Assembly: GCA_019634695.1 (NCBI GenBank)
Contig: JAHCAW010000022.1
Span: forward strand, 1-60,457
Reading direction: 5' to 3'
Origin: Candidatus Sumerlaeia bacterium
GTDB taxonomy: Bacteria; Sumerlaeota; Sumerlaeia; SLMS01; JAHLLQ01
Length of the DNA: 60,457 nucleotides
The notes below the pieces were generated by a model that worked only from the letters and a program-made list of their open reading frames with translations, made no database searches and was not told where the DNA came from. Shown in pieces: positions 1-9,155 of this stretch. Numbering within the stretch: position 1 is the first letter of the stretch; each line of letters starts with the position of its first letter. The translations under genes and the position numbers were made by a program.

Positions 1-317
1 GGCGCATTCAGGCGGTGCTCGATCGCCTGTTCGACCTGTGCGCGTTCGTGCGGTCGCACGTCTACCACCCGGCCTTCCGCGGCAGCTTCAGCCTGAAGGT
101 GGTCCTGCCGATCCTGGTGCCGGAACTGGGCTACGCTGATCTGGCGATCCACGACGGTCGCGCCGCCGGCGACGCGTTCCTCCGCAGTCTGTGCCCCGAC
201 TGCGACGAGGCCGAGCGCGAGCGCCTGCGGCAGGCGGTGGTCGACTACTGCCGCCGTGACGTCTGGGGCATGGTACGGCTCTGGGAGGTACTGCTCGCGC
301 GCACGCGACCGGACTGA
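1..317 (+). CDS. DUF2779 domain protein, C-terminal end (5' end outside window)
   Basis: Only the last ~104 codons are present; the reading frame is open from base 3 and ends at TGA 315-317. The tail contains a GSFSLKVVLPILVPELGY stretch and a YCRRDVWGMVRLWEVL stretch. These match the end of DUF2779, an RNase-H-like exonuclease-fold domain in which an acidic residue after YC lies in the last active-site helix. The family is usually found in several-hundred-residue proteins, so most of the gene lies upstream. The GTG at base 15 is internal and not a real start. The next gene is convergent, with 3 bp between the stops. The cellular role of DUF2779 proteins is not well established. Confidence 0.75.
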   Translation, partial: RIQAVLDRLFDLCAFVRSHVYHPAFRGSFSLKVVLPILVPELGYADLAIHDGRAAGDAFLRSLCPDCDEAERERLRQAVVDYCRRDVWGMVRLWEVLLARTRPD

Positions 318-320
318 CGA

Positions 321-950
321 TCACGGGCCGCTGCGCACGACGTTGCCGGCGCTGATGGTGCCGTTTGTCGGGTCATACTGCCAGCGATACGGCGCATCGA
401 GTTCGTCGGCGCCCGGGATGCCGGTCATCGCCGTGCGCGAGAAGTACTTGTCGGGCCCCTTGCTCTGAAGCACCCAAGCGGCCGGGTTGCTCGACCCGCC
501 GTCCGGGAACACCTTCCACGGAAACCCTCGACAGTCGAACCACGCCTTCGTCGAGTAGTAGTAGGAGTCGGTGATCGTGGTCGAGCCGCCGAAAGTGAAG
601 TCGTCGTCGGGGAAGACCGGGCCGAAGGGGTCCGGCGGGATGGACGTCAGGTAGGCAACCGGGGTCGTCAGACCGATGCTGGAACGGACACACACATCGA
701 CGGCCCCGAAGTTGCCCCCGCCGGGAATCGAAAACGGCGGGTTGATGTTGATCGCCGGATAGCGCGTGCTGTCGACGCGATAGGCCTCGATGGCCACGGC
801 GATCGAACGCATGTCCGCACGCGTGCGCGAGACCTTCGAGCGCGTCTGCGCCTCCAGGAAGTTGGGCACCGCGATGGCGGCCAGAATCGCAATGATCGCG
901 ACGACAATCAAGAGTTCGATGAGCGTGAAAGCGCGGGCTGGGACTCGCAT
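321..950 (-). CDS. Type II secretion/type IV pilin-like protein (prepilin N-terminal methylation)
   Basis: A 209-aa prepilin-like protein. The short basic leader MRVPARA is followed by FTLIELLIVVAIIAILAAIAVPNFLEA, the classic class III signal with Glu at +5 and a ~20-residue hydrophobic helix. The residue before the predicted prepilin-peptidase cut is Ala rather than the usual Gly. Downstream are the QTRSKVSRTRADMRSIAVAIEAYRVD helix and a globular domain rich in Pro, Gly and Tyr, typical of the G-like pseudopilins that are abundant in Planctomycetes and related phyla. Start chosen at ATG 950 because AAGGAG lies about 10 nt upstream (961-968). No prepilin peptidase or assembly ATPase adjoins it, although a degenerate GspE-like gene lies about 1 kb away on the other strand. 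Confidence 0.88.
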   Translation of the reverse strand: MRVPARAFTLIELLIVVAIIAILAAIAVPNFLEAQTRSKVSRTRADMRSIAVAIEAYRVDSTRYPAININPPFSIPGGGNFGAVDVCVRSSIGLTTPVAYLTSIPPDPFGPVFPDDDFTFGGSTTITDSYYYSTKAWFDCRGFPWKVFPDGGSSNPAAWVLQSKGPDKYFSRTAMTGIPGADELDAPYRWQYDPTNGTISAGNVVRSGP

Positions 951-1293
951 GGCGACGGAGGCTCCTTGCTGGTCGAGGTGGCGAAGCGAACCGACTCGAT
1001 GCAACAGGCGGAAGAGATGCTGGAGGAGACCCGGAGGCGCCGGCGAAGCGCAAGGGATAAAATTGGTATCTTTAGGAAACATCGGAATATAAGTCGGAGT
1101 CCGAAGGTCGGATCGGGAAGGACGGGACGCCCGCGCCCCCTTCAAGCCCCAGTGCCGAGAACCCGCATCCTGATCGCCCGGCATCCTTGGCTTGACAGCA
1201 CCGGGGGGGTGCCCGACCGTTTGCCCCCCTTGTCGCCCCGGTTTTTCGCCGGGGGCGGGAGGGCAGGGATTCTCCGGTCCGGAATTGTTGTTC
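951..1293. other. Intergenic region between pilin-like gene and secG
   Basis: A 343-bp divergent intergenic region. An AT-rich island at 1057-1093 stands out from the GC-rich surroundings. It carries a weak plus-strand promoter-like pair (TTGGTA at 1063, TATAAG at 1088, 19-bp spacer), and the same island could serve the pilin on the other strand. G/C runs at 1203-1263 could form hairpins in the secG leader. No coding signal is visible. Confidence 0.4.
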
Positions 1294-1677
1294 ATGATCA
1301 CGTTTCTCATGGTCGTGTTGGGCTTCATCTTCGCGGCCCTGTGCGCCTTCCTCGTGCTTCTCGTTTTGATCCAGCCCGGCAAGTCGTCGGGCGGCGGCAT
1401 GGGCGGATTGGGCGGCGGAGCCGCCAGTGCCATCGGCGAGACGCTCGGCGCCTCGCAGGGCGAGAAGTCGCTCGCCCGCTGGACGAGCATTGGCATGGCG
1501 GTCTTCTTCGGCCTGTGCGTGCTGCTCACCGTGCTGGGCAACATGCAGCACCGCCCGAAGATTCAACTCGACGAGGGCGCCCCCGTCGGCCCGCCTCCGG
1601 CCGCGCAGATGCAGTCCGTGCCCGCCGACCTGGGCTCGGGGATGCCGGCACCCGGCACCGCCGAACCGCAGGAATAG
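1294..1677 (+). CDS. secG: Preprotein translocase subunit SecG
   Basis: A 127-aa small membrane protein. The first hydrophobic helix (residues ~2-25) ends in LVLIQPGK and is followed by SSGGGMGGLGGG, the hallmark SecG loop between its two transmembrane helices. The second helix (WTSIGMAVFFGLCVLLTVLG) follows at ~65-85, and a Pro/Gln-rich tail completes the chain. SecG is the auxiliary subunit of the SecYEG channel that stimulates protein export. ATG 1294 places the start directly before the first helix; an in-frame upstream extension is Pro/Gly-rich and looks non-coding. Ribosome-binding sequence is weak. secG commonly sits alone among housekeeping genes, as here. Confidence 0.9.
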   Translation: MITFLMVVLGFIFAALCAFLVLLVLIQPGKSSGGGMGGLGGGAASAIGETLGASQGEKSLARWTSIGMAVFFGLCVLLTVLGNMQHRPKIQLDEGAPVGPPPAAQMQSVPADLGSGMPAPGTAEPQE

Positions 1678-1864
1678 AGCGACCCCGCTTCTCATCGCAG
1701 CGCATCCGGCCCTTTGGACTTGAACCCTCTTGGGGGGCGGTCCACGATTCGTCGTTCCTGAGCCTCGGCGTCCGCCGACGCAGGCCTCCGGGAGACCGTC
1801 GTGACACCACCCGGGCCCACCCCTCGCCGCGCCGCGTCGGCACGCCGGGGAGTCGCCCTCGGAA

Positions 1865-3694
1865 TTGGCCGCCGTGAGCCTGACTTCCCTCGACCGCAAG
1901 CTGCTGGCCCGTCTTCAACGCATCGAAGTGCTGACCGAGGAGCAGGTCGCCGAGCTGATCCTGCGCGTCGAGCAGGAGGCCACTCCGCTTGCCAGCCTGT
2001 TGATCGCCGATGGTCTGGCCGACGACAAGACGATCGCCCGGCAGGTCGCGCGGCTGTGCGGTCTGGAGTTCATCGATCTGCTCAAGCACCCGCCCCGCGA
2101 GGAGGTCCGGCACCTGCTGACTCCTGAACAGGCGTGGCACTTCCGCGCGGTCCCGCTGGCCGAGACCGACGAGTTCCTCGTCGTCGGCGTCGATGACGCC
2201 TCGAACCTGCCGCTCGTCGAAGAGTTGCGGCTGGCCACGGGTCGGATCGTGCGCACCGTACTGGTGACCGCCCAAGCTCTGCAACAGACGCTCGAGGAGC
2301 TGTACCTGCTGCAACCGGGCGGCGTGCCGGACAACAGTTCGACGGCCGACTTCGGCGCCGAACTGACCGCCGGGCCCTCGACCGACACGCTCACGAAGGA
2401 TTCGCTGGCCGCGCACCCGACCTGTATCATCGCGCTGCCCGACCTCGCCGAGGCCGAAGACGAACATGCCGAAGCCAACGTCATGGGCGCACGCACGGAC
2501 GAATACCTCCAGCGCATCGGCACCACGCCCGAGGACCTGATCCTGCGCAGCGGCGTCGTCCGCCGCGTCCAACTTGACTCCTCTGAGCCCGAGGCGACCG
2601 CCGAACCGTCGCTCGACCAGTTGCTGCACGACATGATCGACACGGCGTTGATGAACCGCGCCGAGGAATTGGAGATCGCGCCGCAGTCGGCCCGGCGGTC
2701 GCGCACCCGCATTCGCAAGGACGGCTACTGGCTGGATGCCACGCCGTATCCGCTGCGGCTGCACACGCCGCTGCTGGCGCGCCTGCGGCTGCTGGCCGGT
2801 GTCCTGCCTTCGCAGCGTCTGCCGCTCGAGGTGCACCTGACCTTCACGGGCCAGCGTGGGCGCATCCCGGCGGTCGCCAGCTTCACGAGCACTCTGCGCG
2901 GCGACCGCTGCCTGCTGCGCTTCCCCGAAAATGTTCCGCTCCTGCAGGATCCGCTGCGCGTGCTCGGCTTCGCCGACGAGGACGCCCGGACCGTGCGCGC
3001 CCGGCTTGGCGCCGAGGAGGGCGGACTGTTCCTGCTGACCTCGCACAAGGCCCGCCTGACCCAGCAACTCTACGCTTCGCTGCTCTTCGACCGGGCGAAC
3101 GAGGACCTGTCGGTGCTGTCGCTCGACTCGGTGCTCGAGCGCACGATTCCCAATGTCCACCAGATCACCTGTGCGGACGAGGCGGCACTGGTGCAGGGTC
3201 TCGAGCATGCGGGCCGGGAGGCACCGGATCTGTTGGGCGTGCAGTCGATCGGTTCGCCGGCGGCGCTGCGGGCGGTGCTGACGGCCTGCCAGCAGGGCCA
3301 GTCGGTGCTGGCATGCCAGACGTTGCCGCGCGGGGCGTCGGCGCTGCAGTCGCTGGCCGCCGGGGGACTGGATGCGGACCTGCTGGGCACTGTCCTGATC
3401 GCGCACGCCCACGTGACGCGATTGCCCCGCCTGTGTCCGAATTGCCGCGAGCCGATCGGTCGGCGCCCGTCGCCGGCGCCGGACTGGGCGCACGAGATTC
3501 CGGAAATGGCCTTCCACGAGGCGCTGGGCTGTCCGGCCTGCGCAGGGACGGGACGTCGGGGAATCAACTGGGTATGCGAAATCTGGCTGCCGGAACCGGG
3601 GGCGACGCCGCCATTGCGGCAGATTCGCCGCCGCGAGGAGGTGCTCCAGCGGCTGGTGGAGTACGCCGAGGCGGACGTGCGCGACGTGCGCTGA
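1865..3694 (+). CDS. GspE/PilB-like protein with degenerate (probably inactive) ATPase domain
   Basis: 609 aa. Residues ~5-150 are an MshEN-type domain as found at the N-terminus of GspE/PilB secretion ATPases. After a ~100-residue linker the C-terminal half aligns with the GspE core, including a preserved zinc-type motif CPNC...CPAC near the end. The nucleotide-binding motifs are gone: the Walker A position (TGPTGSGKTTTLYA in the family) reads TSHKARLTQQLYA at ~392-404, the Walker B position (LVGEIRD) reads GVQSIGS, and the His-box STLHTND reads ACQTLPR. The frame is fully open, so this is a maintained protein, probably a structural or regulatory partner of a type IV pilus/T2SS system or a c-di-GMP sensor. 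Start: TTG 1865 (GGGGAG 12 nt upstream) or GTG 1874. Confidence 0.72.
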   Translation: MAAVSLTSLDRKLLARLQRIEVLTEEQVAELILRVEQEATPLASLLIADGLADDKTIARQVARLCGLEFIDLLKHPPREEVRHLLTPEQAWHFRAVPLAETDEFLVVGVDDASNLPLVEELRLATGRIVRTVLVTAQALQQTLEELYLLQPGGVPDNSSTADFGAELTAGPSTDTLTKDSLAAHPTCIIALPDLAEAEDEHAEANVMGARTDEYLQRIGTTPEDLILRSGVVRRVQLDSSEPEATAEPSLDQLLHDMIDTALMNRAEELEIAPQSARRSRTRIRKDGYWLDATPYPLRLHTPLLARLRLLAGVLPSQRLPLEVHLTFTGQRGRIPAVASFTSTLRGDRCLLRFPENVPLLQDPLRVLGFADEDARTVRARLGAEEGGLFLLTSHKARLTQQLYASLLFDRANEDLSVLSLDSVLERTIPNVHQITCADEAALVQGLEHAGREAPDLLGVQSIGSPAALRAVLTACQQGQSVLACQTLPRGASALQSLAAGGLDADLLGTVLIAHAHVTRLPRLCPNCREPIGRRPSPAPDWAHEIPEMAFHEALGCPACAGTGRRGINWVCEIWLPEPGATPPLRQIRRREEVLQRLVEYAEADVRDVR

Positions 3695-3880
3695 GGGGCC
3701 GGGGGGCTCGTAAACGGCTTATCGTGGGCTGGGGCAGCGGGGCAGTTCCGTGCTTGCCCCCTCGGACCGGCGGGCGCAGACCGACGGGCACTCTGGGCGG
3801 GCAGCCGCGTTGCGGCCGCCAGTCGCCGCCCGAAATCCCCGGCAACGGAAGCGGTTCCCGCGCGGGAACCGGAGGACATC

Positions 3881-5473
3881 ATGACATTCAAGATTCTGGT
3901 CAGCGACAAGCTGAGCGAGGACGGCCTGGAGGTGCTGCGCGGCGCGGGCTTCGAGGTGGACCACCTTCCCGAAATCACGCAGGAGGAGATCCGCGAGCGC
4001 ATCGCGCCGTACCACGCCTGGGTGGTGCGGAGCCGGAGCAAGGCGACGGCCGAGATTCTGGAGCGTGCGGACAACCTGAAGGTAATCGGGCGCGCCGGCG
4101 TCGGCGTGGACAACGTGGACCTGAACGCGGCGAGCCGGCGCGGCATCATCGTGATGAACACGCCGGGCGGCAATACGATCAGCACGGCCGAGCACGCGAT
4201 CGCGATGATGATGGCACTGGCGCGCAAGATTCCGGCGGCCGACGCCAGCATGAAGGCCGGCGAGTGGGACAAGAAGAGCTTCACGGGCGCCGAGCTGCGG
4301 GGCAAGACGCTGGGCATTTTCGGCCTCGGGCGCATCGGGCAGGAGGTCTGCCGGCGCATGAAGGCCTTCGAGATGAACATCCTGGCCTACGACCCGTTCG
4401 TGGCGCGCGAGGCGGTGAAGCATCTGGGCGTCGAGACGGCCGAGGTGGACGAGATCTGCCGGCGGGCGGACTTCATCACGATCCACACGCCGATGTCGCC
4501 CGAGACGCGCAAGATGATCGACGCGCGTCGGTTGGCGATGATGAAGAAGACGTGCCGTCTGGTCAACTGCGCGCGCGGCGGAATCGTCGACGAGCCGGCT
4601 CTCGCCGAGGCGCTCGCCAAGGGCGTGATCGCCGGCGCCGCGCTCGACGTCTTCGAGAGCGAGCCGATCCCGACCGACCACCCGCTGCGCGGGCTTAAGA
4701 ACGCGATCCTGACCCCGCACATCGCCGCCTCGACCGTCGAGGCCCAGGAGAACGTCGCCATTCAGGTCGCCGAGCAGATCGTCGACGTGCTGGCCAACAA
4801 CAAGATCACCAACGCGGTCAACGCCCCGTCGATCGACCCGAAGGTCCTCGAGGTTCTCAAGCCGTACCTGAACCTGTGCGAGAAGCTCGGCGCCTTCGCC
4901 TCGCAGTTCATGGCGGGCCGGCCCGTGCGCCTGCGCTGCCTCTACAGCGGCAGCGTGCTCGACTATCCGCTCCAACCACTGACGACCGCGTTCGCCAAGG
5001 GCTTCCTCCAGCCGACCACCGACCGACCTATCAACTACGTCAACGCGCTGCCCATGCTCGCCGAGCGCGGCATCGAAATCCTCGAGACCCGCAGCAGCGC
5101 GCAATTCCGCTACCGCAATCTGATGACCTTGGTCGTCGAGACCGAGGAGGGCGGCGCCGATACCTTCGCCGGCACCGTCTTCGAGCCCGACTACGGCCGC
5201 ATCGTCACGGTCAACGACAAGTCCTTCGTCGCGCTTCCCGAGGGCAACCTGGTCGTCGTGGAGAACAACGACGTGCCGGGCGTCATCGGGCAGGTGGGCA
5301 CCTTCTTCGGCAACCACGGCATCAACATCGCCGAGATGACCTGGGGCCGCGTCGAAGAGGGCGAACGTCACGCCATGACGATCATCAACACCGAGGGCGA
5401 AGTCCAACCGGCGATGCTGGCCGAGTTGCGCAAGCTGCCCAACATCCGTTGGGCGCGTCTCATTCGGCTGTAG
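3881..5473 (+). CDS. serA: D-3-phosphoglycerate dehydrogenase
   Basis: 530 aa, the usual length of long-form SerA. It oxidises 3-phosphoglycerate with NAD+ to 3-phosphohydroxypyruvate, the first step of serine synthesis in the cytoplasm. The N-terminal substrate domain (KILVSDKLSEDGLEVL) is followed by a Rossmann fold with GIFGLGRIGQ, the catalytic CARGGIVDEPAL segment with its Arg, the Glu region, and the TPHIAAST His motif. After ~310 come the ASB intervening domain and a C-terminal ACT domain (VIGQVGTFFGNHGINIAEMTWGR) that commonly mediates serine feedback. GGAGG 3871-3875 precedes ATG 3881. The last 14 nt overlap the convergent C26 peptidase gene. Confidence 0.95.
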   Translation: MTFKILVSDKLSEDGLEVLRGAGFEVDHLPEITQEEIRERIAPYHAWVVRSRSKATAEILERADNLKVIGRAGVGVDNVDLNAASRRGIIVMNTPGGNTISTAEHAIAMMMALARKIPAADASMKAGEWDKKSFTGAELRGKTLGIFGLGRIGQEVCRRMKAFEMNILAYDPFVAREAVKHLGVETAEVDEICRRADFITIHTPMSPETRKMIDARRLAMMKKTCRLVNCARGGIVDEPALAEALAKGVIAGAALDVFESEPIPTDHPLRGLKNAILTPHIAASTVEAQENVAIQVAEQIVDVLANNKITNAVNAPSIDPKVLEVLKPYLNLCEKLGAFASQFMAGRPVRLRCLYSGSVLDYPLQPLTTAFAKGFLQPTTDRPINYVNALPMLAERGIEILETRSSAQFRYRNLMTLVVETEEGGADTFAGTVFEPDYGRIVTVNDKSFVALPEGNLVVVENNDVPGVIGQVGTFFGNHGINIAEMTWGRVEEGERHAMTIINTEGEVQPAMLAELRKLPNIRWARLIRL

Positions 5474-6320
5474 CCGCGGCCGCGTTCCCAACCATCGCAG
5501 TCCCGTTCGGCGTCGCCGCCTCCGCGCGGCGACGCTTTGTTTCCGCCGCCTGCTCCACCAGGGCCCGGAACAGGTTCAGGTGCGGATCCTCGGAGGCGAG
5601 CGACTCGGGGTGCCACTGCACGCCCAGCGCAAACGGGTGGTCCGGCAACTCGATGGCTTCGACGATGCCATCGGGCGCCACCGCCGAAACGACGACGTTG
5701 GACTCCGGCGACACGATGCAGGCCTGATGGTGCAGGCTGTTGACGCGCAGCGACGTCGTGCCGAGCAGCGCGTGCAGGCGCGTGCCGGGGACCACCTCGA
5801 CGTCGTGCGCGTGCTGGCCGATGGGCTGGCTCGGGCGATGGTTGATCGTCGACGTGGTCTGCGATGGGATGTCCTGGATCATCGACCCGCCCTTCAGGAC
5901 GTTCAACTGCTGCATGCCCAGGCAGATGCCGAGCACCGGCTTGCCGGTGGCGAGGGCGCTCTCGAGGAACTTGAAGTCGAACTCCTCGCGGCGCGGGTGC
6001 AGCAGGCTGACTGTCGGATGCGGATCCTGCCCGTAGCGCGCCGGCGAAATGTCCGCCCCGCCGGTGAGCACAAAGCCGTCCACCATCTCGATGTAACGCG
6101 CAAGGTGCTCGTCGGAGAGCACCGACGGCACGAGCACCGGCAACCCGCCCGCCGCCACCACCGCATCCACATACGCCGCGCCGACCGACATCGACACGTA
6201 GTCGGAGCCTTCGCGGCTCGACACGACCACGTTGATCCCGATGACGGGTCGCTCGCCGAGCGCCATGGTGCCGATCAACACCAGCAGAATCAGAAGCAAC
6301 GGACGAAGTGAGGCCTTCAT
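5460..6320 (-). CDS. Exported peptidase C26 / gamma-glutamyl hydrolase-like class I glutamine amidotransferase
   Basis: 286 aa. Residues 1-22 look like a Sec signal peptide, followed by a class I glutamine-amidotransferase fold: VIGIN start, GFVLTGGADISPARYG, the nucleophile elbow GICLGMQ (Cys133), and GVQWHPE with His237 and Glu239. The catalytic triad is complete. The domain belongs to the C26 group with PuuD and gamma-glutamyl hydrolases, which hydrolyse gamma-glutamyl amide bonds. An envelope location is unusual, because PuuD is cytoplasmic. The Ala-rich C-terminal ~25 residues overlap the serA 3' end. It lies 27 bp downstream of the NhaC-like gene on the same strand, so the two are probably co-transcribed. 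Substrate unknown. Confidence 0.85.
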   Translation of the reverse strand: MKASLRPLLLILLVLIGTMALGERPVIGINVVVSSREGSDYVSMSVGAAYVDAVVAAGGLPVLVPSVLSDEHLARYIEMVDGFVLTGGADISPARYGQDPHPTVSLLHPRREEFDFKFLESALATGKPVLGICLGMQQLNVLKGGSMIQDIPSQTTSTINHRPSQPIGQHAHDVEVVPGTRLHALLGTTSLRVNSLHHQACIVSPESNVVVSAVAPDGIVEAIELPDHPFALGVQWHPESLASEDPHLNLFRALVEQAAETKRRRAEAATPNGTAMVGNAAAATAE

Positions 6321-6347
6321 GGATGAAAACTCCGGGGGATGAATTGG

Positions 6348-8216
6348 TCAGGCGATGGCGACGGCGGCAAGCGTCCAGCACACCGCGGCCAGGCCGCCCG
6401 CCGTGCACGCGGGCGGAATCTGCGTCTTCACGTGATCCATCAGGTCGCAGCCCGTGCACATCGAGCTGAGCACCGTCGTGTCGGAGATCGGCGAGCACTG
6501 GTCGCCGAAGATGCCTCCGTTGAGCACCGCGCCGAAGCAGATCATCAGGAACAGCTCGGGGTTGTCGAGCCCCTGCGCGTTGGCGATGGCCCACGCCAGC
6601 GGCATCGCCAGCGGGAAGGTGACCGCGTAAGTGCCCCAGCTTGTGCCCGTCGAGAAGGCGATGACGATCGCCATCAGCAGCAACAGCAGCGGTAGCAGCC
6701 AGTACGGCAACCGGCCGCCGAGCAGCTCGACGAGATAGAGCCCGCCGCCGGTCTCCTTGCTGATCGTGCCGACGACGACGGCCAGCATCAGGATCACCGA
6801 CCCGAGCACGACGCCCTTCAAGCCCTCGGTGAAGCCGGTCATGAGTTCGAGCAGCGTCATGCCGCGGATGATGGCCAGGCCCATGGCCACGAGCACCGCG
6901 GCGCCAAAGGCCCACCGCACCTGCGGCCCCCCGGTCTTGACGAACGTGCCGACTGCGATGCCGATCAGCACGACGAGCGGCAGAAAGAAGTCGATGATGT
7001 GCGGCGTGTAACCGACGGGCACGGCGCTGACCTGCAACTCGCGCGCGGCCAGCGGCGTCGCCTCCGGCGCATCCAGTTCGCCGGTCTCGCGCGCGCGGCG
7101 GATCGCGCGCCGCATCCGTCCGCCCAGCACCGGCGCCTTGTCGATGCACAGCAGGAACGTGCCGAACACGGCGAACAGACAGTAGAAGCTGAACGGAAGG
7201 CTGCGGAAGAAGAAGGAGAGCCGATCGGCCTCGGTGGCCAGGAAGGCGACGCCGGGCACGAAGAGGAAGGCCTGCACGTAGCCGGGCCAGGCGTTGAACG
7301 CCAACAGGCCGGCGATCGGCGACGAGGTCGAGTCCACGATGTAGGAGAGCTCCTCGTGGCTGACGTTGTTCTCATCGGCCAGCGGCTTGACCGTCGTGCC
7401 GACGAGCACGGCGCTCATCGTGCCGCCCTGGAAGAAGACGATGCCAAGCATCCAGGCGACCAGCTTGGCGCTGCGCGGGCCGCGCACGAAGTGCCGGCTC
7501 ATGAACTGGGCGAAGGCCTGTGCCGCGCCCGTGCGCGACCAGATGCCGATCAGGCCGCCGAGCAGCCACAGGTACAGGATCAGGATGCCGACGGCGTCGC
7601 GCGTGGTCAGCGCGGTGACGAGCACGGCGTCCGTCAGGTCGTAGCGGCCGAGGACGAACGCGCCGACGACGATGCCGCCGAACAGGGCGGTCATCGGCTC
7701 GCGCGTGATCCAACACAAGGCGACCGCAACGAGCGCCGGCAGCAGCGACCAGAATCGCCAATGTCGCGACGCCGTCAGCCGGTAGTAGACCTCGCGCGGC
7801 TGGCCATCCACGACGCGGGTCTCCACGACGACCTGCGTCCGCACGGCCGGCTCGCCTCCCTCGACGTTGAGACGCGCGATCTCCTCGGCCCGCAGCGGCG
7901 ACTCGGCCAGCGGCACGATCGTGTCCAGAAAGACCGGCTTCTCGCGCTGGATCGTGAAGAGCCGCCCGTCGTCGTCGGTCAGCACGTCGAGCGTGACGCG
8001 CTCGGCCGACCACGTGGGCGCCACGTGCCGGCCGACGTACCAACTGACCGCCAACGCCAACGCGAAGACCCATGTGGCCGGCGTCTTGAGGATGCGGATG
8101 ATGCCGCCAATGGGGCCGCGGCCGCCGGGATGGTAGTCCCGCGCCTGGCCCCGCACGCCGGCGGCGTCGTCATGCGGCAGGGGCTCGGGGAAGCGCGGAT
8201 CGGAGTTCTGGGCCAT
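6348..8216 (-). CDS. NhaC-family Na+/H+ antiporter
   Basis: 622 aa polytopic membrane protein. The core shows NhaC-type signatures: FQGGTMSAVLVGTTVKPLADE, IAFSTGTSWGTYAVTFPLAMPLA and the strongly conserved FGDQCSPISDTTVLSSM near the C-terminus. The family exchanges Na+ (or organic cations) for protons across the inner membrane. The N-terminus is unusual: residues ~45-65 form an extra helix, followed by an ~85-residue hydrophilic segment (about 66-148) before the main membrane domain starts with LLPALVAVALCW. That segment would face the periplasm if the first helix is type II. It is upstream of, and probably co-transcribed with, the exported C26 peptidase. Exact ion specificity cannot be read from sequence. 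Confidence 0.88.
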   Translation of the reverse strand: MAQNSDPRFPEPLPHDDAAGVRGQARDYHPGGRGPIGGIIRILKTPATWVFALALAVSWYVGRHVAPTWSAERVTLDVLTDDDGRLFTIQREKPVFLDTIVPLAESPLRAEEIARLNVEGGEPAVRTQVVVETRVVDGQPREVYYRLTASRHWRFWSLLPALVAVALCWITREPMTALFGGIVVGAFVLGRYDLTDAVLVTALTTRDAVGILILYLWLLGGLIGIWSRTGAAQAFAQFMSRHFVRGPRSAKLVAWMLGIVFFQGGTMSAVLVGTTVKPLADENNVSHEELSYIVDSTSSPIAGLLAFNAWPGYVQAFLFVPGVAFLATEADRLSFFFRSLPFSFYCLFAVFGTFLLCIDKAPVLGGRMRRAIRRARETGELDAPEATPLAARELQVSAVPVGYTPHIIDFFLPLVVLIGIAVGTFVKTGGPQVRWAFGAAVLVAMGLAIIRGMTLLELMTGFTEGLKGVVLGSVILMLAVVVGTISKETGGGLYLVELLGGRLPYWLLPLLLLLMAIVIAFSTGTSWGTYAVTFPLAMPLAWAIANAQGLDNPELFLMICFGAVLNGGIFGDQCSPISDTTVLSSMCTGCDLMDHVKTQIPPACTAGGLAAVCWTLAAVAIA

Positions 8217-8332
8217 CTGGGAGCGCCTGCGCGATGGGATGCGTCAATCGGCCGGGAGTCGGGCGTCCCCGCACCTGAACCCGTCCGACAGGGCAGCGCA
8301 AGGATTAACGCGGTTGCGTGGAGGGGCCGGTG

Positions 8333-9136
8333 CTACGCGCGGCCCGAGGCATCGGCGTTGAGGCGGAAGGCGCGCAGGGTGTTGCGCCAGCAGGCCTCGC
8401 GCAGGGCGGCGAACTCGATCTCGAGCGTCTCGGCGAGCGCCTCGGCCGTCAGGGCGACGTAGGCTGGTTCGTTGCGTTTGCCGCGGTGGGTCTGGGGGGC
8501 GAGGTAGGGGCTGTCGGTTTCGAGAATCAGCGCGGCGACGCCGACGGTGCGCAGGAGGTCGCGCAGGTCCTGCGAGCGCGGGTAGGTGGAGCTGCCGCCG
8601 ACGCCGAGGGCGAAGCCCATGTCGAGCAGGCGGCGGGCGTGGTCGGCGGTGCCGCCGAAGCAATGGGCGACGCCGCCGATGGTGGGACCGTTCTCGGCCT
8701 CGAGGTCGGCGATCATGTCGTCGTAGGCCTCGCGGCAGTGGATGGAGACGGGCAGGGCGTGCTCGCGGGCGAGGGCGAGCTGGCGTCGGAATACGCGGCG
8801 CTGGAGGTCGCGGGGGAACGTATCGCGGTAGTAGTCGAGCCCGATTTCGCCCCAGACGACGACGCGAGGGTCGGGCGCAAGGGTGCGCAGGCCGGCCTCG
8901 GTGGCGTCGCTCCAGTCGTCGAGGTCGCCGGGATGGACGCCGACCGCGGCGAGGCATTCGGGGTGGTGGTGCGCGAGTTCGACGACGGTATGGGCGTCGG
9001 CCAGGCGGGTGGCGAGGTTGAGGATGCGTCGGACGCCGGCGTGGCGGGCGCGCGTGAGAACGGCGTCGCGATCGCGGTCAAATTGGCCGTGCTGCAGGTG
9101 GGCGTGGGAGTCGAAGAGGCCGGGCGGGGTTGTCAT
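8333..9136 (-). CDS. TatD-family metal-dependent hydrolase/DNase
   Basis: 267 aa TIM-barrel hydrolase of normal TatD length. The first metal site is FDSHAHLQ (His11, His13). GEIGLDYYRD supplies the metal-bridging Glu, SIHCREAYDDM and GVAHCFGG the middle histidines, and LETDSPYLAP the final Asp. The closing KRNEPAYV segment is also typical. TatD proteins are cytoplasmic 3'-5' exonucleases/deoxyribonucleases or related phosphohydrolases, linked to DNA repair. The gene lies downstream of the ferredoxin on the same strand, separated by a hairpin terminator, so it may use its own promoter. It could alternatively be one of the TatD paralogues of unknown substrate. Confidence 0.9.
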   Translation of the reverse strand: MTTPPGLFDSHAHLQHGQFDRDRDAVLTRARHAGVRRILNLATRLADAHTVVELAHHHPECLAAVGVHPGDLDDWSDATEAGLRTLAPDPRVVVWGEIGLDYYRDTFPRDLQRRVFRRQLALAREHALPVSIHCREAYDDMIADLEAENGPTIGGVAHCFGGTADHARRLLDMGFALGVGGSSTYPRSQDLRDLLRTVGVAALILETDSPYLAPQTHRGKRNEPAYVALTAEALAETLEIEFAALREACWRNTLRAFRLNADASGRA

Positions 9137-9155
9137 GACGAGTGGAGGCGGGGCG

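Noticed and set aside
1526..3517. Long minus-strand open frame opposite the GspE-like gene
   Set aside because: Gln/Arg-rich low-complexity translation and no start signals; the plus-strand frame carries the MshEN and zinc motifs.
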